This document shows, piece after piece, positions 50,982 through 60,772 of a stretch of 64,000 bases of DNA; position 1 is the stretch's first letter, and each line of letters starts with the position of its first letter. Made by a program: the position numbers and the translations under genes. Origin of the DNA: Mycolicibacterium chlorophenolicum (GTDB lineage Bacteria > Actinomycetota > Actinomycetes > Mycobacteriales > Mycobacteriaceae); contig NZ_JYNL01000069.1 of the NCBI RefSeq assembly GCF_001044235.1, positions 25,321-89,320 on the forward strand. Direction: 5' to 3'. The notes below the pieces were generated by a model. That model ran no database searches. It had not been told where the DNA came from and saw nothing but the letters and a program-made list of their open reading frames with translations.

Positions 50982-52709
50982 ATGCTCTTCGGCCTGCTCC
51001 GACGGCATACCCGTCCGTACCGCCCGCTGCTGGCGATCGTGGCGGCATTGCAGGTGATCAGCACGCTCGCCACGCTGTATCTGCCCACCGTCAACGCCGC
51101 GATCATCGACGACGGTGTCGCCCAGGGCGACCTGCGCCGGATCGTCGAACTCGGCGCGGTGATGCTCGGGGTGTCCGCGCTGCAGGTGGTGTGCGCGGTG
51201 GGAGCGGTCTACTTCGGCTCGCGGGCCAGCATGGGCGTCGGACGCGACCTGCGGTCGCTGATCTTCCACCACGTCACCGGTTTCTCGGCCGAGGAGACCG
51301 CGCGCTTCGGCGCTCCGTCGCTGCTCACCCGCACCACCAACGACGTGCAGCAGATCCAGCTACTGGTGCAGTTGACCGCCACCATGCTGATCACGGCCCC
51401 GATCATGTGTGTGGGCGGCATCGCGATGGCGGTGCACCAGGACGCGGGGCTGTCGTGGCTGCTGCTCGTCAGTGTCCCGGTGCTGGCGCTGGCGAACTAC
51501 TGGATCGTCTCGCACCTCCTGCCGATCTTCCGTCGGCTGCAGCGGCTGATCGACGGCATCAACCGGGTGATGCGCGAACAGCTCACCGGGTTGCGGGTGG
51601 TGCGGGCATTCGCGCGGGAAGGCTACGAGCGCAACCGTTTCGCCGAGGCCAACCATGCGCTGGCCGACGCCGCGATCGAGGCCGGACGGTGGCAGGCGTT
51701 GATGCTGCCGGTGACGACGCTGGTGATCAACGTCTCGAGTGTCGCGCTGATCTGGTTCGGCGGCCTGCGCATCGACGCCGGCCAGATGCAGGTCGGTTCG
51801 CTGATCGCGTTCCTGTCCTACTTCATGCAGATCCTCTTCTCGGTCCTGATGGCGACGTTCATCCTGGTGATCATCCCGCGGGCCTCGGTGTGCGCCGAAC
51901 GCATCACCGAGGTGCTGTCCACCCGGTCGGCGATCACCACTCCGGCCGCCGCGCTGACACCGGAGACGATCACCGGCGAGGTCCGGTTCGACAGCGCGAC
52001 GTTCAGCTATGCGGGGGCCGATCGGCCGGTGCTGCAGGATGTTTCGCTGACCGCGCGCCCGGGCAGGACCACCGCCATCGTCGGGTCCACGGGGTCGGGG
52101 AAGTCGACACTGGTGTCGCTGATCTGCCGGCTCTACGACGTCACCGACGGCGCGGTGCGCGTCGACGGGGTCGACGTGCGCGACCTGGACATCGAGACAC
52201 TCTGGGCGGCGATCGGCCTGGTCCCCCAGCGTGGCTACCTCTTCTCCGGCACGATCGCCGACAACCTGCGCTTCGGGAAGTCCGATGCGACGGACGACGA
52301 GATGTGGGCGGCGTTGCGGGTGGCCGCGGCCGACGACTTCGTGGCCGCCCATCCCGATGGTCTCGACCAACCTGTCGCGCAGGGCGGCATGAACTTCTCC
52401 GGCGGGCAGCGGCAGCGCCTGGCGATCGCACGGGCGGTGATCCGCAGACCCAGCCTCTATCTGTTCGACGACGCGTTCTCCGCGCTGGACGTGCACACCG
52501 ACCGGACGGTCCGGTCCCGCCTGCGGGAGGTGTCCGCGGGAGCGACGGTGATCATGGTGGCGCAACGCATCTCGACGGTCGCCGAGGCCGATCACATCGT
52601 CGTCGTCGACGACGGGCGGGTGGTCGGCGCCGGCACCCACGACGAGTTGATCGGTTCCTGCGAGCCCTACCGGCAGTTCGCCGATTCCCAGTCGGTGGGG
52701 ACGGCATGA
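50982..52709 (+). CDS. ABC exporter half-transporter with degenerate nucleotide site (Rv1273c-type)
   Basis: 575 aa from the ATG at 50982. Six transmembrane helices (1-310), then an ATPase domain: Walker A GSTGSGKST, signature NFSGGQRQR, Walker B LYLFDDAFSALD, switch region IMVAQRIST. The catalytic Glu after Walker B is Asp and the switch His is Gln, the pattern of the inactive half of heterodimeric exporters. Its stop overlaps the start of the second half-transporter (ATGA), so they should dimerise. Exported substrate unknown; drug or lipid efflux is the usual guess. Confidence 0.9.
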   Translation: MLFGLLRRHTRPYRPLLAIVAALQVISTLATLYLPTVNAAIIDDGVAQGDLRRIVELGAVMLGVSALQVVCAVGAVYFGSRASMGVGRDLRSLIFHHVTGFSAEETARFGAPSLLTRTTNDVQQIQLLVQLTATMLITAPIMCVGGIAMAVHQDAGLSWLLLVSVPVLALANYWIVSHLLPIFRRLQRLIDGINRVMREQLTGLRVVRAFAREGYERNRFAEANHALADAAIEAGRWQALMLPVTTLVINVSSVALIWFGGLRIDAGQMQVGSLIAFLSYFMQILFSVLMATFILVIIPRASVCAERITEVLSTRSAITTPAAALTPETITGEVRFDSATFSYAGADRPVLQDVSLTARPGRTTAIVGSTGSGKSTLVSLICRLYDVTDGAVRVDGVDVRDLDIETLWAAIGLVPQRGYLFSGTIADNLRFGKSDATDDEMWAALRVAAADDFVAAHPDGLDQPVAQGGMNFSGGQRQRLAIARAVIRRPSLYLFDDAFSALDVHTDRTVRSRLREVSAGATVIMVAQRISTVAEADHIVVVDDGRVVGAGTHDELIGSCEPYRQFADSQSVGTA

Positions 52710-54607
52710 GCGGACCGCTGGCCCGTTCCATGCGGATGGCTGAACCCCCACAGGCCCGCTCACGCGATTTCACGGCCTCGGCGCTGCGGCTGCTGAGGCG
52801 GCTGACGCCGCACCGCGGACTGGCGATGACGGTGATGCTCTTGGGAATCGGCGGCATCGCGATCGGTGTCATCGGCCCGCGGATCCTCGGGCATGCCACC
52901 GACCTGCTGTTCAACGGGGTCATCGGCCGGCAGCTACCCGCGGGACTGACCAAGGAGCAGGCCGTCGAGGCGGCCAGGGCGCGTGGCGACACCACGTTCG
53001 CCGACCTGCTGTCGGGCATGAACGTGGTACCGGGACAGGGCGTCGACTTCGGTGCGGTGGCCCGCACGCTCGCCTTGGCCCTGGGGCTGTATCTCGTTGC
53101 CGCGCTGATGGTCTGGCTCCAGGCACGGCTGCTCAACGTCGTAGTTCAGAAGACGATGGTGGCGCTGCGCTCCGACGTCGAGGACAAGGTGCACCGGTTG
53201 CCGTTGCGCTACTTCGACTCACGGCAGCGCGGCGAGGTGCTCAGCCGGGTCACCAACGACGTCGACAACCTGCAGCAGTCGCTGTCGATGAGCATCACCC
53301 AGCTGCTGACCTCGGTGCTCACCGTGGTCGCCGTGCTGGTGATGATGCTGACGATCTCCCCGCTGCTGACCGTGCTCACCGTGGTGACGGTTCCGTTGTC
53401 GCTGTGGATCACGCGGTCGATCGCTCGGCGGTCGCGCCGGTTGTTCGTGGCGCAGTGGACCAACACCGGAAAGCTCAACGCGCACATCGAGGAGACCTAC
53501 AGCGGTTTCACCGTGGTCACCACCTACGGTCACCGCGCGCTGGCCGAGGAACAGTTCCGCGAACTCAACGACGACGTGTACCACGCGAGCTTCGGCGCGC
53601 AGTTCCTGTCGGGCCTGGTCTCCCCCGCGACCAACTTCGTCGGCAACCTGAGCTACGTGGCGGTGGCGGTGGTCGGCGGCCTGCAGGTGGCCACCGGGCA
53701 GATCACGCTCGGCGGGATCCAGGCGTTCATCCAGTACGTCCGCCAGTTCAACCAGCCGCTCACCCAGATCGCCGGCATGTACAACACGCTGCAGTCCGGG
53801 ATCGCCAGCGCCGAGCGGGTTTTCGATCTGCTCGACGCCGAGGAGGAGCCGCCGGCGTCGCTGCGCGAGCTTCCCGCCGGCGGGCCGGCCGGCGGCCGCG
53901 TCGAGTTCCGCGACGTGTCGTTCGCGTACCGTCCGGGTGCGCCGGTGATCGAGGATCTCTCGCTGATCGCCGAGCCCGGCACCACGGTCGCCATCGTCGG
54001 GCCGACCGGCGCGGGCAAGACCACGCTGGTGAACCTGCTGATGCGGTTCTACGACGTCGACGCCGGCGCGATCCTGCTCGACGGTGTCGACATCACCTCG
54101 GTCAGCCGCGCCTCGCTGCGGTCCCGCATCGGCATGGTGCTGCAGGACACCTGGCTGTTCGCCGGCACGGTCTACGACAACATCGCCTACGGGCGTCCCG
54201 ACGCCGACCGCGACGAGGTCATCGAGGCGGCCACCGCGGCGTACGTCGACCGCTTCGTCCACACGCTGCCCGACGGTTACGACACCCGCATCGCCGACGG
54301 CGGCACCAACATCAGCGCGGGCGAGCGTCAGCTCATCACGATCGCGCGCGCCGTACTGGCCCGGCCGCAGCTGCTGATCCTCGACGAGGCCACCAGTTCC
54401 GTGGACACCCGCACCGAGGTGCTGATCCAGCACGCGATGGCCTCGCTGCGCCGCGACCGCACCAGTTTCGTCATCGCGCACCGGCTTTCGACGATCCGCG
54501 ACGCCGACACGATCCTGGTGATGGAGTCCGGCCGGATCGTCGAACGCGGAACGCACGCCGAACTGATGGCCCGCCGCGGGGAATACTGGACGATGATCCA
54601 GGCCTGA
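52706..54607 (+). CDS. ABC exporter half-transporter, catalytic partner (Rv1272c-type)
   Basis: 633 aa. Membrane domain to about 370 with a longer first extracytoplasmic loop (about 65-120), then ATPase: Walker A GPTGAGKTT, Walker B LLILDEATSSVD with a normal catalytic Glu, switch FVIAHRLSTI. Its signature reads ISAGERQL instead of LSGGQ. Because the signature of one chain faces the Walker motifs of the other, this deviation falls in the same composite site as the degenerate residues of the partner. The canonical site is formed by its own Walker motifs and the partner's SGGQ. Confidence 0.9.
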   Translation: MSGPLARSMRMAEPPQARSRDFTASALRLLRRLTPHRGLAMTVMLLGIGGIAIGVIGPRILGHATDLLFNGVIGRQLPAGLTKEQAVEAARARGDTTFADLLSGMNVVPGQGVDFGAVARTLALALGLYLVAALMVWLQARLLNVVVQKTMVALRSDVEDKVHRLPLRYFDSRQRGEVLSRVTNDVDNLQQSLSMSITQLLTSVLTVVAVLVMMLTISPLLTVLTVVTVPLSLWITRSIARRSRRLFVAQWTNTGKLNAHIEETYSGFTVVTTYGHRALAEEQFRELNDDVYHASFGAQFLSGLVSPATNFVGNLSYVAVAVVGGLQVATGQITLGGIQAFIQYVRQFNQPLTQIAGMYNTLQSGIASAERVFDLLDAEEEPPASLRELPAGGPAGGRVEFRDVSFAYRPGAPVIEDLSLIAEPGTTVAIVGPTGAGKTTLVNLLMRFYDVDAGAILLDGVDITSVSRASLRSRIGMVLQDTWLFAGTVYDNIAYGRPDADRDEVIEAATAAYVDRFVHTLPDGYDTRIADGGTNISAGERQLITIARAVLARPQLLILDEATSSVDTRTEVLIQHAMASLRRDRTSFVIAHRLSTIRDADTILVMESGRIVERGTHAELMARRGEYWTMIQA

Positions 54608-54653
54608 GTGCCGATCGCCGGATTAAGCGATGTGCTTCCGGCAGCATGACGGT

Positions 54654-56825
54654 ATGACCCGGACCGTGCACACGTTCTGTCGGTACTGCCTGGCGTCCTG
54701 CGGGGTCGAGGTCACCGTCGACGGCAACCGCGTGCTGAAGATCTCGCCCGACAAGCAGAACCCGCACACGTGGCGCGACTTCTGCGCGAAGGGCCGCACC
54801 GCGGCAGCGCTGGTCGAGCATCCGCGCCGCATCGTCGCCCCGATGCGGCGGGTCGGCGACGACTATGTCGAGGCGACCTGGGAGGAGGCCATCGCCGACA
54901 TCGCAGCCCGGATGACCGCGGCGATCGACGCGGACTGCCCCGACGCCGTCGGGGTGTACTACGGCAACCCGGCCGGCTTCTCGTCGTCGAACATCATCTT
55001 CATGAACGGCTGGCTCGACGCGATCGGCACACAGAGCCGGTACTTCGTCGGGTCCATCGACCAGAACGCGATGCACGTGGTCGCCGAGGCCATGTACGGC
55101 TCCATGCTGATGGCCCCGGTCTCCGACATCGACAACTGCGACTACTTCCTGCTCGTCGGCACCAATCCCGCTGTGAGCGCCTGGAACTGGCTCGAGACGG
55201 TGCCCGGCGGCTGGCGGCGGGCACTCGACCGGCAGGCCCAGGGCGCCACGATCGTCGTGGTCGACCCGCTACGCACCGAGTCGGCCGCCAAGGCCGATCT
55301 CCATCTCCCGGTCCGGCCGGCGCAGGACTGGGCGCTGCTGCTCGGGATGATGAAGGTGATCTTCGACGGTGGTCTGGAGCATCGGCAGGACTGCGCCGAC
55401 CTGGCCACCGGAGTCGAGGAATTGCGCGCGCTGGCCGCCGAGGCGGATCTCGACGACCTGGCGCTGCGGTGTGGGCTGCCGCGGGCTCAGATCGAGACGG
55501 TGGCACGCGATTTCGCTACCGCGCGGGCCGCGATGGTGGTCACCCGTACCGGCGTGTCGATGCACCTGACCGGCACCGTCGGGGAGTGGCTGGGGCATGC
55601 GCTCAACGTGATCACCGGACGCATGGACCGTCCCGGTGGTCGGCGCTACGAACCCGGCTACGTCGACACGATCCGGATGTCGAGCAGGATAGGCGCCAGC
55701 GCGCACCGCAACCGGCTGTCGGGGCGGCCGATGGTGGCCGGCGGGCACGCGCTGTCGGAACTCCCCGCCGAGATCACCACGCCGGGAAGGGGTCGGATCC
55801 GGGCGCTGCTGATCAATTGCGGCAATCCGGTGGTGTCGGGCCCGGACGGGGCTGCGCTCGACAGGGCGCTGGCCGACCTGGATCTGCTGGTGGCGATCGA
55901 TTTCGTGCAGCGGGAGAGCCACCGGCACGCGCACTGGCTGCTGCCGGCGGTGCACTGGCTGGAACGCGATGACCTGCTGGCGTTCACGAGCAACATGCAC
56001 GACGAGCCGTACGTGCAGTACGGCGCGAAGGCCGTCGAGCCCCCGCCGGGTGCGCGTCAGGAGTGGCGCATCTTCGTCGACCTCGCGATCGCCATGCGCC
56101 GTCCGCTGTTTCGCGTGCCGGGTCTCAACACGGTCATCCGCGCCACCCGGAGGGCCGCCCGCCTCTCGGGCGTCCGCGGGCTGGAGTTCGGTCCGCAATG
56201 GATCGACCGGCTGGTGCTGGCCGCGAGTCGAAAGGTCAACGGCCGCAGGCTCCGATGGCGCGACGTGCGCGCCCACCCGCACGGTTGGGTACTGGGCCCG
56301 CGGGAGTTCGGGCACTTCCGCGGCGCGCTGCGCACCCCGGACCACAAGGTTCGCCTTGCGCCTGCCGAGTTCGTGGCCCGCGCCCGCGACCTGCTCGCCC
56401 GACCGCCGGCCGATCCCCCGTCGGAGTTCCCGTTCTCGCTGGCCAACCGACGCCGCAGGCACTCGATGAACTCCTGGCTCAACGAGTTGCCGGGCCTGCA
56501 TCCCTCGGGCAAGGGCACCGACGTGGTGATCCACCCCGAGGACGCGCGTCGCCTCGGCATCACCGACGGCGACCGGGTCCGCGTCACGTCGCGCGTCGGT
56601 CGGATCGAGCTCACCGCGTCAGTCGACGACGAGCCGCGGCCCGGCGTGGTGATCATCGACCACGGCTGGGGCTCAAGGGTTTACGATCCGCGCGGCGGCA
56701 CGCCCGCCGAGTCCTTCGGCGTCAACCGCAATCTGCTGGTCGATGCCGAGCCGGTGGATCCGCTGTCGCAGACCCCGGCGCTGAACTCGACGTTCGTGGC
56801 CGTCGAGAAGGTGGATCAGACCTGA
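54654..56825 (+). CDS. Molybdopterin-dependent oxidoreductase with [4Fe-4S] cluster
   Basis: 723 aa from the ATG at 54654; an in-frame ATG 8 codons earlier has a worse context. N-terminal Fe4S4 motif FCRYCLASCGVEV with the fourth Cys in RDFCAKGRT, then the bis-MGD-binding domains (VGTNPAVSAWNWLE, INCGNPVVSGPDG, and C-terminal dinucleotide-binding NSWLNELPGLHPSG, VIHPEDARRLGITDGDRV). Formate dehydrogenase/nitrate reductase superfamily, single polypeptide with no subunit genes nearby. No Tat signal, so cytoplasmic. Redox partner and substrate unknown. Confidence 0.88.
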   Translation: MTRTVHTFCRYCLASCGVEVTVDGNRVLKISPDKQNPHTWRDFCAKGRTAAALVEHPRRIVAPMRRVGDDYVEATWEEAIADIAARMTAAIDADCPDAVGVYYGNPAGFSSSNIIFMNGWLDAIGTQSRYFVGSIDQNAMHVVAEAMYGSMLMAPVSDIDNCDYFLLVGTNPAVSAWNWLETVPGGWRRALDRQAQGATIVVVDPLRTESAAKADLHLPVRPAQDWALLLGMMKVIFDGGLEHRQDCADLATGVEELRALAAEADLDDLALRCGLPRAQIETVARDFATARAAMVVTRTGVSMHLTGTVGEWLGHALNVITGRMDRPGGRRYEPGYVDTIRMSSRIGASAHRNRLSGRPMVAGGHALSELPAEITTPGRGRIRALLINCGNPVVSGPDGAALDRALADLDLLVAIDFVQRESHRHAHWLLPAVHWLERDDLLAFTSNMHDEPYVQYGAKAVEPPPGARQEWRIFVDLAIAMRRPLFRVPGLNTVIRATRRAARLSGVRGLEFGPQWIDRLVLAASRKVNGRRLRWRDVRAHPHGWVLGPREFGHFRGALRTPDHKVRLAPAEFVARARDLLARPPADPPSEFPFSLANRRRRHSMNSWLNELPGLHPSGKGTDVVIHPEDARRLGITDGDRVRVTSRVGRIELTASVDDEPRPGVVIIDHGWGSRVYDPRGGTPAESFGVNRNLLVDAEPVDPLSQTPALNSTFVAVEKVDQT

Positions 56826-57373
56826 GGACCCGACGAGCGCAGGTCGTCCACCTCACGCATTGCGTCACGCAGCTTGCCGAGCCATTCGTCGGCGTGTTCA
56901 CCGACCAGGCGCACCGACCACGCCAGCGCATCCGAGCGTGACCGGGCCACGCCGGCGTCGACGAGGGTGTCGAGCACCTGGCGTTCGGGCTGACGGAGCC
57001 GGGTCATCACCGGTACCGCGATGTGGGTGAACAGGATTCGCTCGTCGCCGACCGTCACGCCCCAGGCCACCTTGCGGCCGTAGCGCGCCTCGGCCTCGTC
57101 GGCGATGCGCATGCGCTCACCGCGGGTCTGTTCGCGGAATCGTGCGGCGCGACCGGACGCGCGGGCCTCGCTGTCGGGCTCGCCGTCGGGTTCGGGGAGG
57201 CGGCCGACGACGGTGATCTCCTCGCGGTCGACGACGACCTCGGGGTCACCGGCGAACCATTCGGTGGGCAGGCGGCCGGCGAACCACTCGGCGGCGTCAC
57301 GGGCATCGGGTTGGTCGGCTTGCTGCCAGCCGCCGGAGCGGCCCGACCTACGGCTGTGGGGTTGGTGTCTCAT
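56816..57373 (-). CDS. Conserved actinobacterial hypothetical protein
   Basis: 185 aa. N-terminal third is Arg/Gln-rich and likely disordered; the middle (EWFAGDPEVVVDREEITVVG) is acidic; the C-terminal part (RQPERQVLDTLVDAGVARSRSDALAWSVRLV) has a ribbon-helix-helix-like or helical flavour seen in several conserved actinobacterial proteins. No catalytic motif. Ends 10 nt inside the convergent molybdopterin gene. The 249-nt gap to the AraC gene holds the divergent promoters of both; I see no further feature there. Confidence 0.7.
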   Translation of the reverse strand: MRHQPHSRRSGRSGGWQQADQPDARDAAEWFAGRLPTEWFAGDPEVVVDREEITVVGRLPEPDGEPDSEARASGRAARFREQTRGERMRIADEAEARYGRKVAWGVTVGDERILFTHIAVPVMTRLRQPERQVLDTLVDAGVARSRSDALAWSVRLVGEHADEWLGKLRDAMREVDDLRSSGPQV

Positions 57374-57622
57374 GATTACATGCTTACACCGTTGCAGTCG
57401 CGGGAATGCGGTCGTTCACCGACGGCGAAAAGGGGAAACTCTCGCTGGGCCGCCGCGGCAGCCTCCCGACGGTTGCGACGCATTTCAGCTAAGGATTTTC
57501 GCGCCAGATCGGGGATCAAGGCACAGCAGAAGTGTAGAGTTGGCCCCTAGCCAGCAACCAGACACAGCCCGCGGCGGTCTGATTGCCGGCATCTGCAGTG
57601 ACAACGGGGGCACGGGGTCAAC

Positions 57623-58609
57623 ATGCACAACCAACCTCACACCGACGCCACCGCCGGCGACTTCGTCATCAACACGACGGATCTCCAGGAGGTCGAACAC
57701 TCGCTGAGCGCCCTGTTCGGGAACATTCGTCTCAGCACATCCCAGCCGCATGACAATGCCCGCAGCCGGATGTGGCGCAGCTACGTCGGCCCGCTGGCGG
57801 TCGACGACGCGGAGTTCGCATTCGGCATGGACTTCGTGATGGAGCCACCGGAAAGCGTGCTGCTGTGTCGGGTGCGGTCCGGGGTGCTCGAAGACATGTC
57901 CTGCCGCAAGGACAGTCACCAGTACGGAACGGGCACAGTCGTCGCCTTCGGTGCCGTCGAGGGGCGCCCCTTGATCGGCAGGACCGAGCAGCCGCGTTAC
58001 CACGTGCTGACGTTGCCCCGCCGCTGTCTCGCCGAGGCCGCCGGCGACCTCGACGCCCCGACCGCTCACGTCGCGGCGCTCACCAGTTCGCGGCCGTTGA
58101 GTCCGGCGGCCAACGACCATCTCGTCGACGTGATCGACCACATCCGCCACAGTGTCCTGAGCAATCCTCGCGCGGCGCGCGAACCCTTGGTCGCCGGCGC
58201 CGTGACGCGCTATGTGGCGGCCGGCGTGCTTGCGACCTTCCCCAATACCCTCAACGGTGCGCCGTGTACGGCCCGCGACGACGACAACCACGATGCGCTT
58301 CGGCGTGCCACCGCCTTCATCGAAGACCACGTCGGCGAGGACATTTCGCCCGCCGAAATCGCCGGCGCGGCACGTGTGTCGCCGGGCACGCTGGGTGAAT
58401 TGTTCCGCCGGCACCGTGAGGTCACGCCTGTGCAGTATCTCCGGCAGATGCGGCTGCACAACGCGCATCACGAGCTCGTCCGCACAGATCCGGGGACGGG
58501 TTCGGTGGCCGATATCGCTCACCGGTGGGGGTTCTGGCATCTCGGCCGCTTCCGGTCTCTCTACGCCCGCACCTACGGCACCACCCCGGACTCCACCCTC
58601 GATCGCTAG
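57623..58609 (+). CDS. AraC-family transcriptional regulator
   Basis: 328 aa. N-terminal ligand-type domain (1-215) without recognisable family; C-terminal AraC DNA-binding module with two HTH units: DISPAEIAGAARVSPGTLGELFRRHREVTPVQYLRQMRL and SVADIAHRWGFWHLGRFRSLYARTYGTTP. The length and domain order resemble AraC proteins controlling degradation genes. No obvious target is adjacent; the gene stands alone. Confidence 0.85.
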   Translation: MHNQPHTDATAGDFVINTTDLQEVEHSLSALFGNIRLSTSQPHDNARSRMWRSYVGPLAVDDAEFAFGMDFVMEPPESVLLCRVRSGVLEDMSCRKDSHQYGTGTVVAFGAVEGRPLIGRTEQPRYHVLTLPRRCLAEAAGDLDAPTAHVAALTSSRPLSPAANDHLVDVIDHIRHSVLSNPRAAREPLVAGAVTRYVAAGVLATFPNTLNGAPCTARDDDNHDALRRATAFIEDHVGEDISPAEIAGAARVSPGTLGELFRRHREVTPVQYLRQMRLHNAHHELVRTDPGTGSVADIAHRWGFWHLGRFRSLYARTYGTTPDSTLDR

Positions 58610-58732
58610 GGTGCGTCAACCCCGTTTGATCACCACTGCGCGCACCGGCGGTCGATTTCCTTTGCCATCATCCCAGGATGCCGGCGCGACTCGGCATAGG
58701 GTGAGGACACCAGAACACGGGAGGTGGCGACG

Positions 58733-59620
58733 GTGACAGCACCCGGACAAGGCAGTTGGCAGCCCGACCCGGAGGGGCGCTACGACTACCGCTGGTTCGA
58801 CGGGCAGCGGTGGACGGATCAGGTGTCCAAGGGCGGACAGGTGATGCATGCTCCGCTGGGCCAGGCACCGGGCCCGCAGTCCGGTCCTGCGCCCGGCCAG
58901 GCGCAGGTCCAGGCACAGGTCCAGCAGGGCCCTGGCGGCGGTGACGGATTCGCCGGAATCACCGGCGATCTCGTCGACGGCAGGTTCAGCGAGAAGGAAG
59001 CCAAGGCGATCGCGAACCAGAACGCCAAGCTGCTCCGCGTCCGACTGGGCGAACCGTTCATGGCCCGGCAGGGCTCGATGGTCGCCTACCAGGGCAACGT
59101 CGAGTTCGCGTTCGAGGGCGGCGGGGCCTCGAAGTTCATCAAAAAGGCGCTGACCGGCGAGGGACTGCCGCTGATGCGGTGCGCCGGGCAGGGCGACGTC
59201 TTTCTCGCCGAGCGCGCCTACGACGTCCACCTGCTCAACCTGACCAACTCCGGCCTGTCGATCAGCGGCAAGAACGTGCTGGCGTTCTCGTCGAGCCTGG
59301 ACTGGAACATCGAACGCGTGAAGGGCGGCAGCATCGCCACCGGCGGACTGTTCAACACCACGCTGCGCGGGACCGGCTGGGTGGCGCTCACCACCGACGG
59401 GCCGCCCGTGGTGCTCAACGCCGCCGAGGCCCCCACCTTCGCCGACACCAATGCGGTCGTGGCGTGGTCGGCCAACCTGCAAACGCAGCTGAAGACGAGC
59501 TTCAAGGCCGGGGCGCTGATCGGCCGCGGATCGGGCGAGGCCGTCCAGGTGTCGTTCTACGGCAACGGATTCGTGATCGTCCAGCCGTCCGAAGGCGTGC
59601 AGATCACCACGACGCAGTAG
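58733..59620 (+). CDS. AIM24-family protein with N-terminal DUF2510-like motif
   Basis: 295 aa from the second of two in-frame GTGs (58733), which is better spaced from GGGAGG than 58724. The first 35 residues (GSWQPDPEGRYDYRWFDGQRWTDQV) match the DUF2510 W-x-D-P signature common in actinobacterial membrane or surface proteins. A Gln/Pro/Gly linker (about 45-70) follows, then a domain resembling AIM24/TIM-barrel-free beta proteins (LRVRLGEPFMARQGSMVAYQG, GEGLPLMRCAGQGDVFLA, GLFNTTLRGTGWVALTTDG, SFKAGALIGRGSGEAVQVSF). No transmembrane helix. Function unknown. Confidence 0.8.
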   Translation: MTAPGQGSWQPDPEGRYDYRWFDGQRWTDQVSKGGQVMHAPLGQAPGPQSGPAPGQAQVQAQVQQGPGGGDGFAGITGDLVDGRFSEKEAKAIANQNAKLLRVRLGEPFMARQGSMVAYQGNVEFAFEGGGASKFIKKALTGEGLPLMRCAGQGDVFLAERAYDVHLLNLTNSGLSISGKNVLAFSSSLDWNIERVKGGSIATGGLFNTTLRGTGWVALTTDGPPVVLNAAEAPTFADTNAVVAWSANLQTQLKTSFKAGALIGRGSGEAVQVSFYGNGFVIVQPSEGVQITTTQ

Positions 59621-59621
59621 C

Positions 59622-60053
59622 TCACAGCTCCAGCTGCACCGTCACCGGACCGTCGTTGACGAGTGCGACGGCCATGTCGGCGCCGAACGCGCCGGTCTGC
59701 ACGTGCGCCCCCAGCGCGCGCAGCGCGTCGGCGAACGCGTCGACCAACGGCTCGGCGACGGCCCCGGGCGCGGCGGCGTTCCACGTCGGCCGCCGACCCT
59801 TGGTGGTGTTGCCGTAGAGGGTGAACTGGCTGACGACCAGGATCGGCGCACCGATGTCGCTGGCCGACTTTTCGCCGTCGAGAATCCTCAACTGCCAGAG
59901 CTTTTCGGCCAGACGCTGCGCCTTGGCCGGTTCGTCGTCATGGGTGACGCCGACCAGCGCGAGCAGCCCCTGGGTGGCCGGGGTGATCTCGCCGACCACC
60001 TCGCCGGCCACCGTCACGCGCGCGGACGTCACCCGCTGCACGAGCACCCGCAT
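59622..60053 (-). CDS. dtd: D-aminoacyl-tRNA deacylase
   Basis: 143 aa, normal DTD length. Hydrolyses D-aminoacyl-tRNA (and Gly-tRNA-Ala) in trans as a proofreading step. Signature motifs: MRVLVQRVTSARVTV at the N-terminus, VVSQFTLYGNTTKGRRP (SQFTL active-site strand) and ALVNDGPVTVQLEL (the cross-subunit Gly-Pro region, here DGPVT). The gene starts immediately after the stop of the DUF305 gene, so the two may share a transcript. Confidence 0.95.
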   Translation of the reverse strand: MRVLVQRVTSARVTVAGEVVGEITPATQGLLALVGVTHDDEPAKAQRLAEKLWQLRILDGEKSASDIGAPILVVSQFTLYGNTTKGRRPTWNAAAPGAVAEPLVDAFADALRALGAHVQTGAFGADMAVALVNDGPVTVQLEL

Positions 60054-60677
60054 CTAGAGGGATCCGAGAATCTGCTTCATCGTGGCGATCTCGCGCTGCT
60101 GGGCGTCGATGATGTCGCGGGCCAGCTTCTTGGCGTCCTCGGCCTTGCCCGTGTCGAGCTCGGTCTGCGCCATCCGCACAGCGCCCTCGTGGTGGGCGAT
60201 CATGCCGGTGAGGAACTGTCGCGTGGCGTCGACACCCTGGGCCTGCCGCAGCTGCTCGAGCTGCTGGTCGCTCATCATCCCCATGCCCATGTCGCTCATG
60301 TCGTGGCCCTCGTGGTTCATCACCGGGGCGCCCCACTCGGTGAGCCACTTCTGCATCGTCGCGATCTCCGGGCCCTGGGCGGCCTTGATCTGGTTGGCGA
60401 GCTCGACCACGCGGGGATCGATGCCCTGCTTGGCGAGGATGATGTCGCTCATCACGATCGCCTGCTCATGGTGGGGAACCATGCCCGAGGCGAAGGAGAC
60501 GTCAGCGTCGTTGTGCGCCGCTGCCGGATCGGCAGTCTGCGACATCGACCCGTGATCGTGCGAGGCCGACGCACCGGCATCCTCGGTGCTGCTGCTGTCG
60601 GTACATCCCGTCAGCAGGAGAACCAGGGCGGCTCCCCCTGCTGCCGCTGCGGCCTGCAGTCTGCGTGTGGACATCAT
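60054..60677 (-). CDS. DUF305 lipoprotein, copper-regulon candidate
   Basis: 207 aa from the first of adjacent ATGs (GGGAG upstream). Lipobox LLLTGC (Cys25), then a His/Asp/Ser spacer (SASHDHGSMSQ) and two DUF305 ferritin-like four-helix units marked by ASGMVPHHEQAIVMS and LTGMIAHHEGAVRMAQ, with a Met-rich stretch between (HDMSDMGMGMMSD). His and Met clusters fit copper binding outside the membrane. It is divergent from the HMA chaperone gene across a TACCC-N5-GGGTA operator, so copper-responsive expression is likely. Confidence 0.87.
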   Translation of the reverse strand: MMSTRRLQAAAAAGGAALVLLLTGCTDSSSTEDAGASASHDHGSMSQTADPAAAHNDADVSFASGMVPHHEQAIVMSDIILAKQGIDPRVVELANQIKAAQGPEIATMQKWLTEWGAPVMNHEGHDMSDMGMGMMSDQQLEQLRQAQGVDATRQFLTGMIAHHEGAVRMAQTELDTGKAEDAKKLARDIIDAQQREIATMKQILGSL

Positions 60678-60700
60678 TGTCGCGCTCCCTTCAAACCTGA

Positions 60701-60730
60701 TTGCATACCCTAGGGGGGTATGGTACACAT
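60701..60730 (+). promoter_or_regulatory. Copper-type operator TACCC-N5-GGGTA inside a promoter
   Basis: TACCCTAGGGGGGTA (60706-60720) fits the TACCC-N5-GGGTA palindrome I know for RicR/CsoR-type copper repressors of mycobacteria. It lies in the 17-nt spacer between TTGCAT (60701-60706, -35-like) and TACACAT (60724-60730, -10-like), where repressor binding would block RNA polymerase. It is between the divergent DUF305 gene and the HMA-chaperone/copA genes and could serve both. No csoR or ricR gene is in this window. Confidence 0.8.
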
Positions 60731-60772
60731 GTGTGGGCGGGCGCTTCACACGGCCCCGGGAAAGGACCTCCC

